A DNA stretch of 43,312 nt. It comes from Poronia punctata. Lineage: Eukaryota > Ascomycota > Sordariomycetes > Xylariales > Xylariaceae. Location of the stretch: NCBI GenBank assembly GCA_022579005.1, contig MU401727.1:1-43312 (forward strand), given 5' to 3'. The notes under the pieces were generated by a model. That model worked only from the letters and a program-made list of their open reading frames with translations, was not told where the DNA came from and ran no database searches. Shown here in pieces: positions 35,468-43,312 of this stretch (positions within the stretch are counted from its first letter, which is position 1; each line of letters starts with the position of its first letter). The translations under genes and the position numbers were made by a program.

Positions 35468-37656
35468 TGATGATGAGAAGCCTAAGGAGAGAGCAATTCG
35501 GATGTCGTATATAGTACCGACTCCAGTGGCGCCTCAGCCGACGCCGAAAAGGAGTAGTTCCCTTTATACGCTGATCAGCTGCTTATTGAGTTAATGACCT
35601 TGGTGACTTGGTCTAGTCCGCAACTGCCTTCGATCAGATAAAAGAAAGGTAGGTATCGGCAGATATAATCGAGCAGGATGAATGCACAAGATTTTGATAC
35701 TGAAAAGGCCTTTTCATGCCCATGTAACGGTTGGCGCACTAATAGAGGCCATGCGCTGCGAACGAGTGCGCCGGTTTTCTTAGCTCTCGAGCTCCCACGC
35801 GATAGAGAAATCGGGTCAAAAGGTCGGCGGTCACTGTTAGTTGGCGGCCTCAGCCCGTCGGTCTATTGATAGTTGATACCTTAGGTAACTTAGAGGAGGC
35901 CAAAGGATCCTGCCTAAGGGGGCAGAGGACCTAGCGACAACGACCTTGGAAAAGATTACCAGCAAACATGATACATGATGCGACTGAGCATGCGAGTTGG
36001 CGCTTATAATCTAGACGCTTCCGACTTTTTGGTTGAAATGAAGCATGTTCAGCCTCGTCAAAACTACGGGTCGAGTCGAAGTATCGAATTATCTAGATAC
36101 GGTAGAGGAAATAAATATTAGCGCGCTAACCCATCTAGGTTAAGGAACAGAAACTCAGAGGCAAGGAGGCATGGGTCCTAGCTTTTAATTCTCGGCTTAG
36201 ACTTATTTCAACCTGTAATACCATATGCATCCCCTCCGGCTGCCATGCTACTGCAGACCCAATCAACACAAAGGTACATGGATTGTTGGCCAATAACAAT
36301 TTCTTCTAAATTGCGCTGAAGACGACCCCTGATTGTGTTTATATGGGGATTCCAGTAGCATGGCAGCTCGAGGGAATGTCTACGTACACTTTAGAACAGA
36401 GGGAAGAAGATAGGAAATAATCTACAGATGCTATAGAGCGTACATAAAGTGTTCCAAAACTCGACTAGTAGTGGAGGTGGAAATAGGTGAAGACATCATT
36501 ACGAAGTCAATCGACGTCACGGCTGCCTGGGGAGGGGTGGATTGTCTGACAGTTTGTGCCCGGCAGAAACCTTAATCTATGGGTCCTTCTCTTTTCCCGA
36601 TCGTCAACCCCTTCGTCGTAAACGCGAATCGGAATCCTGATCTGAGCAAACACATAACAAACCACACTTTATTAATCACCACCGTCCGTCTGGCGACAAG
36701 ACTTCACCATGATCTGTATTCCTCGTCGAGAGATCCAGGCACACCAGCCGCTATCGAGTGGTGTTTGTACCGCCTCGAGAAAACCACCCCTTTTAACTTT
36801 ACACTATCTACTCCTAGTCTATCGTACAAGACCCAGACAGTTGAATTAACGTTTTTCGAATAGTCGACATTAGTTCCTGTTGGGTCGATTACTTCCACCT
36901 AAAGTTCTTTCCGTCTTGGAGCACACGGTTCTCTGGATGACCCCTCCCAGGCCACATCTAATGCGAATCCGCGACGACATCAAAATTAGTCTCTAGCTAA
37001 CGACACGCCATAGACTGGTTTTCCCGAGCCATTCGACTCACTAATACTCGAGGTATTGGTTCATGACCGAGACGGTCCTGGAGGGCGCGTGGCGACAGAA
37101 TCCTGGGGAGCGCAACTTCCTTTTCTTCCGACTTGCATTAACTGTCATATTCTAATTTTTGCACCGAGTACATGATTACCTGTACGTATCACCTTGAAAG
37201 ATAAGATTACACAGAGCCCATTCCGCCCAAAGGTCTCCTCCCTGTTCGACAGGGAACGCTTCGTGTTGAACGTTCGACGTTCACGTTGGCCGCCTTGGAG
37301 GCCTGAGGAGTGGAGTGGCTGGTGTAGGCCCATACCCTCGGATGACTTCTTCCCATATATTACGGCTCTTCTTCTTTGAGAGTCACTCGCTGCTTTGCTG
37401 TCCATACGATCCTATCCTGTCTGCTGCTGTCTCGAATTGACCGTAAGAGGATATAAGTTGCAGCGGAACCGGACGGAACGCTGGTTGGCCTGCAAGGGCT
37501 ACTCAAAACATTGCAGCACTACTGCGCCATATCCTACCTCTCCAGTGCACTTACTACCCGACCAGTAAACTTCGTTTGTCTGCCCGTGGCTGTACGACTC
37601 CTAGGCTTTTGGTAGGCACCTTTAGAATCGCAAGGGGCGAGGCACCTGCAGACATT
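35468..37656. promoter_or_regulatory. Divergent intergenic region shared by the zinc-finger and cryptochrome genes
   Basis: 2.19 kb of normal-composition DNA between two start codons pointing apart, so it must hold both promoters and 5' untranslated regions. A 94-codon ATG-initiated frame at 36579-36863 (+) lies inside it but has no recognisable motif and overlaps a competing frame on the other strand, so it is not called as a gene. GATC/CGAT-type sites that could suit white-collar GATA factors occur (for example near 36598-36645 and 37405), but such short motifs are expected by chance. No RNA gene was seen. Confidence 0.5.
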
Positions 37657-39705
37657 ATGCGAAAGTCTAGTATCTTGATATACGTTGTGCGGCACGACCT
37701 ACGCGTTGCGGACAATCCCATCCTTCACCATCTTGCGTCATCGTCCGAGCACGGGTTTACTCACCTTTTCCCCGTCCATATTATCCCTCCACACCAAGTG
37801 GAGGTATCCGGGTTCTTGAAAACTGGGGAGGCATCCCCCTTCCCCGAAGCACGCAGCGAAGTCGGCCGTTTCTGGAGATGTGGCCCGCATCGGGCCCGCT
37901 TCGTCGCCCAATCCATATGGAATATGAAAGACAATCTTGTCAATCTGGGAAATGACTTGACAATACGTATCGGCAAGCCAGGCGAAGTGTTGAAAGGCTT
38001 GGTGCAAGGACTCGAAAAACAGGGAAAGAATGTCAGCGCTGTATGGATGATTGCCGAAGAAGGTTACGAAGAGGAGCGGGACGAGAACAGCGTGGCCGAG
38101 GCTTGCTCAACGCTCGGCATAAGGTTAGAAAAGTGGATTGATGAGAAGTACTTCATCGACGAGTAAGTGGTCTGCGCCCGCAAGGTCTGGCGTGAACATG
38201 TCGTAGCTGACTTGGGCTTCGGTAGTCGGGACCTCAAATTCGACACGCCCCAGGATCTTCCGGACGTATTCACAACCTACCGCAAGATGAATGAGCCTTT
38301 GAGGGGACGTCCACGGCCGACAAAACCTCGACCATCGCACGGGTCTCTTCCACAGGCACTCGGGATAGACCAGATACCTTCGCAGCCAGGACCATTCGAG
38401 ATTCCCTCGTCGCTCGACGAATTCGAGGAAGCCCTGCTCCGGCCCATCGAGTCTGCCGTACCGAAAGTCCCGCCCTCGGACGAAAGCAAGAGCACCCATC
38501 CATTCCGCGGGGGCGAAAATAACGCGTTTAATCGATTGGTTTACTTGATCAAGTCGGGGAACGCCTCCTTGTACAAGTCGTCGCGTAATGGGTTGTTGGG
38601 AGTCGACTATAGTACCAAGCTATCAGCTTATCTTGCCCAAGGCTGTATCACAGCGCGTCAAATCCATGAGGAGCTACTGCGTTATGAAGACGGAACGGAT
38701 CAGAAATATGAGGGGACGGATGGGTTTGGAAAAGGCGAGAACGAAGGCACCAAGGCCATCCGGTTTGAGCTCCTATGGCGTGATTATATGCGACTCTGTA
38801 CTCGGCGGTTCCGCGTCAAGCTTTTCTGCAGGTCTGGCTTCCGGGATGACTACTCACACAAATGGAGGACCGTTCGACTGGGCAACGAGCTCGCCGTCGG
38901 TAGTCCGCAATCTACGATCGACGAGACCTCTGCTGTGCTGAGGCGAGTTCTAGACGGCACGACCGGGCTGAGTCTGATCGACGCCTCTCAAAGAGAGTTG
39001 ATACACACGGGCTACACGTCTAACCGTGCAAGACAAAACGTCGGTAGTTTCCTTGCCAAGCACCTGAACATCGACTGGCGTTACGGGGCCGAGTGGTATG
39101 AATTTTTGCTTGTGGACTATGACGTGAATTCGAACTGGGCGAACTGGCAGTATGTCTCAGGCGTGGGGAACGATCCTCGGGGCGAGGCGCGAATCTTCAA
39201 TCCAGTGAAACAAGCCTTCGACTACGACAAGGATGGCGACTACGTCAGATGTTGGTTGCCGGAGCTCGGGAAGGTTGAGAAGCTCGAGAACCTGTTTCAG
39301 CCGTGGACAACGCCCAAGGAGGACTGGGGGCGCTTTGGCCTGACTGGATTGCCCATGGTAGAAGATCCGGTGAAGAAGATCGACTTCTCTGTCGAGAGAA
39401 AACCCAAGCCCTTCCGACGACCCTTCGCACGAAGACGAGGCCAAGGACGAGGAGAAGGTAGCCCTGAATATGCATACAAACCAACACTGCCTCAGAGCCC
39501 CGAGAATAGCAACCAGAAACCGCCACCGCGGTATGAGCCCCGGGGGGAAGCCGATTTACCAGCCATTCCTCGTGCCGGCTTCCGTGGTGGTCGGGGATAT
39601 GGAGGGTCTTTCCGCGGTCGGCCACCTGGAAGAGGGTTTCAGGGACGCGGTAGGTGGCAGCAACCCGTGTCCGATGGGGAAGGGATGGCGTCACAGCCCT
39701 GGTGA
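37657..39705 (+). CDS. cry: DASH-type cryptochrome with RGG-rich tail (one intron)
   Basis: Exons 37657-38162 and 38226-39705, 661 residues. The N-terminal photolyase domain (about 5-168) opens with ILIYVVRHDLRVADNPIL and contains the CRY-DASH signature RFWRCGPHRARFV. Splicing joins YFID to DRDLKFDTP, restoring the linker to LPDVFTTYRK. The FAD-binding domain (about 265-510) shows YSTKLSAYLAQGCI, ELLWRDYMR, TGYTSNRARQNVGSFLAKHL and VNSNWANWQYVSGVGNDPR. Residues about 560-661 form a disordered Arg/Gly-rich tail (RRRGQGRGEG, GFRGGRGYGG, GRPPGRGFQGRGR). CRY-DASH proteins bind FAD and a folate antenna, repair cyclobutane dimers mainly in single-stranded DNA, and in fungi modulate light responses. 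RGG tails commonly bind RNA. The start is the ATG at the conserved N-terminus; about 27 open codons upstream contain no ATG. Confidence 0.95.
38163..38225 (+). other. Intron of the cryptochrome gene
   Basis: 63-nt intron with a GTAAGT donor, a CTGAC branch-point match (38207-38211) and a GGTAG acceptor. It splits a codon after its second base and restores the frame across a TAA stop at 38164-38166. Confidence 0.92.
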
Positions 39706-40626
39706 CAAACCAGCCCTTCCGAGAAGCCGTAGAGTCTGAGACAAAGGCAGACCCTGCAGAGGGCGGATAACGTAGGGTCAGCCTTGTCCCTAAAAGAAAG
39801 CCAAACCCTAGTCACCGTAATATTACCGTGTTCAACGAGTTATTTTTTGCAGACTGATATGTCCCAGTTTGGAGCGGTATTACCAGAGCATGCGGGTTCT
39901 AGTGTAATTAAGAGGACAGTAACCCTCCCAATCTCTGTGCGTCTCACGATCAACATTTAATATGGTACGGGCGAGTAATAGGTGCCCTTAGTCGGCACGA
40001 ATCTTTCGATATGAGCTCCTGATAGGTCGTAGCAATAGGTAGCAATCCTTCTGGGCTGAGGCATGGAATTTTGGAGGAGAAGCGATGTTTGCTCATCCCT
40101 AAGGGTTCCTAGGGTTCCTTACCCTTCAAGGTGATCGGGTACAGTGGGCACTATCCTAATGAATGATCACATCATTATAAACGCTACTCCGCAGATAAGA
40201 GAATAGGGACTCGTCCGGTGCTAACATGTATACCTCACACCGAACATAGTATAATTTTGGCCAACTTTTGAATGCGATTAACAAAATTGATTATTCAAAT
40301 ATCGCACCGCTTTGCGACCACGCCTCGGGTCGGCGCCCACAGAAGTTATCTGCTAAAGTTTAGCGAGTCATTCCGGGGATAGAGAACGCCGGGCTATCGC
40401 CAGAGTACCTGACCGTTGCAATGGACGAAGCCCGCGTGTGCCGTGGTCCAGACCTTGTTTAAGGTCGCTGTACGCCCGTACGGCACCTCGAAGACACGCC
40501 CGCTAACCAGAAAAGTATAGGGAACACGTCGTTGCGTTCTCCTTGTCCCATGATAGTCTTTACGAACCCATTACTATAGATCCGGGGATCGGAACAAGAA
40601 CCTACAGAAGCGCTCTCTCACTCAGC
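39706..40626. other. Intergenic region between convergent cryptochrome and thioesterase genes
   Basis: About 920 bp between two stop codons facing each other. It should contain both 3' untranslated regions. Nothing else is supported: no long frame, no tRNA or 5S rRNA, no repeat. Confidence 0.6.
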
Positions 40627-41631
40627 TCAGAAACCCTGAACAAGCGGCCGAAGCTCATATCCGCGTGGCACCACAAACAAGGCCTTTGCCTCTACGCAGA
40701 CTTTTCCGTTCTCTGTCTCGAGGCTGCCACGGACCCAGAGTTTGCGATCGCTCTTCGGGACGCCGTCTGACTCAGTCCGGGCGATGGGTTCAGTCCGGAT
40801 GACGTAGAAGTTGTTCGTCAGTGTGGGCGCGCGGTACTGCATCTCCAAGTTCGCTGTGACGCCCGTGCGGCTGGGGAACCGTAGGATGGCGCAGCGGCCG
40901 AGCGACTCGTCTAGCACGGTAGCGAGAGCGCCGCCGTGCACGATGCCGGGCCACCCAGCCAGGCCGGCGCCGAAATACACAACGGTGACGAGCTCACCGG
41001 TGGCGGCGTTGTGGAAGACGCGCTGGAAGGCGAGCCCGGACGACCCCGCCATTGGACCCGAGGTGATGCGCGACTGGGCCGCCGAGATCCCGCCTGGGTT
41101 GGTAGCCTGTGGCGTCCTGGGTACGCCGGCATACGCGTCCCAAGACGCCCAAGACGGATCTCTTGAAAGTCGTTCTACAATGGGCAGCGCAGCGCCTGTA
41201 GACTGGATCTTGCTCTGCAGATAGGCGTCCTCGTCAGACCCGGGAATCGGTAGGGTGGGCGGCGCAATGGTTATGCGAACAAAGGTGCCGGCCGCAGTGC
41301 CGAGGATCAGAAAAAGCGTTGCATAGTATAACCCGCGGTGTCGACGTCGCCGAGAAGGTTTCGGGCTGTGCGACGGTGACGCCGTATCGAGCGGCGTCTC
41401 GGCGGCGGCGGTAGTTGCAGCACTTGCTTGGTTCTGTAGTATTTTCGGGGAGCGGGCGGCGAACGAGCGTGACACCACAAAGTGTCTTTGGCTTGCTCGA
41501 GGATTTCGAAGATGCGACGGCGGTATTATGGTCCGACCTAGGCGGGTTGAAATGTCGATTTCGCACAAGGATGGGATGCCAATTGGCCGGCTAAAAGTAC
41601 GGCGACACACTTGTTGTGTTGGTCGCAACAT
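40627..41631 (-). CDS. Mitochondrial-type hotdog thioesterase family protein
   Basis: 334 residues without introns. The N-terminus (about 1-60) is Arg/Ser-rich and nearly free of acids, like a mitochondrial presequence. An Arg cluster (94-99) precedes one membrane segment (about 101-120). Residues about 190-325 form a hotdog fold typical of the 4HBT/PaaI-like group: the core motif GIVHGGALATVLDESLG (229-245) places the HGG turn on the central helix, followed by strands such as TGVTANLEMQYRAPT and VCVEAKALFVVPRGYE. Members hydrolyse acyl-CoA thioesters; the substrate here is unknown. Fungal proteins of this presequence-plus-membrane-segment layout are annotated as mitochondrial (FMP10/UPF0644-like, from memory). 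The gene converges on the cryptochrome, and its start lies only about 105 bp from AT-rich degraded DNA. Confidence 0.85.
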   Translation of the reverse strand: MLRPTQQVCRRTFSRPIGIPSLCEIDISTRLGRTIIPPSHLRNPRASQRHFVVSRSFAARSPKILQNQASAATTAAAETPLDTASPSHSPKPSRRRRHRGLYYATLFLILGTAAGTFVRITIAPPTLPIPGSDEDAYLQSKIQSTGAALPIVERLSRDPSWASWDAYAGVPRTPQATNPGGISAAQSRITSGPMAGSSGLAFQRVFHNAATGELVTVVYFGAGLAGWPGIVHGGALATVLDESLGRCAILRFPSRTGVTANLEMQYRAPTLTNNFYVIRTEPIARTESDGVPKSDRKLWVRGSLETENGKVCVEAKALFVVPRGYELRPLVQGF

Positions 41632-41740
41632 GTTTACCAGATGATTGCTATGATTGGGGACCGAGGTGTTTCAAACCCAGCTACAGAGGTACAGTGGGAG
41701 TTCAAAAGTTCCGAGCAGCACGATGTTTTATACCAAAGCT
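41632..41740 (-). promoter_or_regulatory. Very short non-degraded upstream region of the thioesterase gene
   Basis: Only about 110 bp of normal-composition DNA separates the start codon from the AT-rich block. The core promoter must lie here or in the degraded DNA beyond. No clear TATA or CCAAT box is visible in it. Confidence 0.4.
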
Positions 41741-43312
41741 TAACGTTTTTGACTGCTTATAACCCTTTCCTTATAACAAATAAAAAATAATAAAAAATAT
41801 AATTAAATAAAGGAAAATAAAACATTTATTTTTGTAACCGGTACTTTTTTTTTTAGTTAACTTTTTAGTAAGATATAGACAATTTAAGCAAGTACCATTT
41901 TGCTAAAATATTTCTTTTTGCTTTAATTAATTAAATAAAATAGCTATTAAAACAAATAAAGTGTTACTAAATAAAAAATAAAAATCTCTATCTTATAGTT
42001 AATAACTTACAATTGTTATTTATTATATTCTATTTTTTATAAATTTCTTAACATAAAATTCTTTTTTTACTTTTGCTTAAAACATATAAACTAGTACTAT
42101 ATTAAGAATGTGTTAAAACTAGCAGAATAGCTAAATTGTATGTATTGATTAATGTACGCATAAGAAAGTAAAACTTCTTTTTTTTGCAAAATTTGCACAT
42201 ACTAAATAAGTAAAGAAAGACCCCTTATAAAAAGACTTTTTTTTTTATAATAGTCTTTATTATAGCTATATAACTTTTACTATATAAGCATTATGTTAAT
42301 TTTTATTATTTTATAACTTATTAAATTTAATATACCTTTTTAAAATAAGCTAATATACTAGTTTATTTTATAGCTATAAATAATACTTTTATTTTATAGT
42401 ATTATAGCTTTTATAGTAATAGTTATAGTGTTTTAAATTGTTTTAATTTATTTTTTTAGTTTTTTTGCACTTTTATAATAATAAGCTAGTTAATTTTAGT
42501 TTAAATAGCTTTAATATTAACTAAATTAATTTATTATAAAAAGCTTACTTATTTATTTTATACTAAAAACTTTATAAAACTATTTGCTATTATTAAATTT
42601 ATTAGTATATAAACTATTTAAAGCGTTTTGTTAATTACTTTTTAATATAACTAGTAATTATATATATTAATATGCTATAATTTTGTTTTAAGTGTTATAA
42701 TATTTTTATTTATTAAACTAATAATTTACTAGTTATTATACTAAATAGTAATATGCTTTTATTTTAAATTAATGCTAAGCTTGTTAATAAGCTAGCTAAT
42801 AAATATAGCTTTTTTTATAGCTTAAGCTAACATAAAAAGCTTAGCTTTAGTTATAAAAGTAGTAATAATATTTTATTTATTTACTTTTTAATTAATAAGT
42901 TTACTAAAAAAAAATATTATATATGCTTATAAGCTTTTTTAATTAATAATATTGTTAGCAAATAATAAATTATTAGCTATTTTAAGCTTATTTTTATTTT
43001 TAAACTATAAAATAAAGCATTAATTTGCTTAAAAATAGTATAATACTTAGTTAGCAGCAACGTAATAAGCAAAAAAAAAGTTATTATTAAATTATAAAAG
43101 CTATAATATAGCAAAAGCAATATTTAGTTTAATAATAATTATAGTATATATAATTAATTTAATTTTATGTTAATAGTAATAGACTTTTTAATAAGTAGCA
43201 ATCTTTTTATATAAAAGTAGCTTAATAAATTTTATAAAAGTTAATAATATTTTGCTTAAAAAGTTATTTAACTTATATATTTTTTTAATATATATAGCTT
43301 ATAATAGCTAAA
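41741..43312. other. AT-rich degraded DNA on the right side of the gene island
   Basis: About 1.6 kb, almost all A/T, with no open frames and the same composition as the left block. No segment could be matched by eye to the left repeats. It is probably the edge of another RIP-degraded transposon cluster continuing past the window. Confidence 0.7.

Noticed and set aside
36579..36863. 94-codon ATG frame in the divergent intergenic region as a small gene
   Set aside because: It has no recognisable motif, overlaps another open frame on the opposite strand and lies within a region expected to hold promoters and leaders. Length alone is not enough.

Overview
The window looks like nuclear DNA of a filamentous ascomycete (Pezizomycotina). 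Two signs point there. The protein families are fungal: an EAF-type elongation factor, a fungal CRY-DASH and a mitochondrial hotdog thioesterase, with short GT-AG introns of 104 and 63 nt. The window also splits sharply into a normal-GC gene island (about 30,440-41,740) and extremely AT-rich, ORF-less DNA on both sides (1-30,440 and 41,740-43,312). The AT-rich part is made of repeats whose copies differ almost only by C/T and G/A transitions, the signature of repeat-induced point mutation (RIP). No species can be named from the sequence alone.

Left AT-rich block. It is a nested stack of dead transposons, reconstructed here by comparing copies inside the window. One LTR retrotransposon is structurally complete (23,758-30,000, LTRs of 385 and 388 bp, perfect ACTTA target duplication). 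The 3' part of a second copy of the same family opens the window (1-1,891). A different LTR pair delimits another element (about 16,076-22,821). Two homologous long repeats lie at about 1,905-5,740 (copy A) and 8,685-15,130 (copy B), with a 235-bp terminal fragment of the same family at 6,770-7,005. Copy B is interrupted by two younger, less degraded insertions: an 812-bp element with 102-bp terminal direct repeats (10,851-11,662) and a 295-bp element with an exact 8-bp target duplication and a 14-bp CACGTG palindrome (12,055-12,349).

Gene island. Four genes are supported: an EAF-like RNA polymerase II elongation factor (+, one intron), a single-pass membrane protein with three C-terminal C2H2 zinc fingers (-), a DASH cryptochrome with an RGG-rich tail (+, one intron) and a mitochondrial-type hotdog thioesterase (-). 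EAF and the zinc-finger gene converge. The zinc-finger gene and the cryptochrome diverge from a 2.2-kb shared upstream region. The cryptochrome and the thioesterase converge. These are four separate eukaryotic transcription units, not an operon or an obvious metabolic cluster.

The most unusual items are the membrane-anchored zinc-finger protein (a possible proteolytically released transcription factor), the two short non-autonomous-looking insertions inside the RIP-degraded repeat, and the position of the thioesterase start codon only about 100 bp from degraded transposon DNA.
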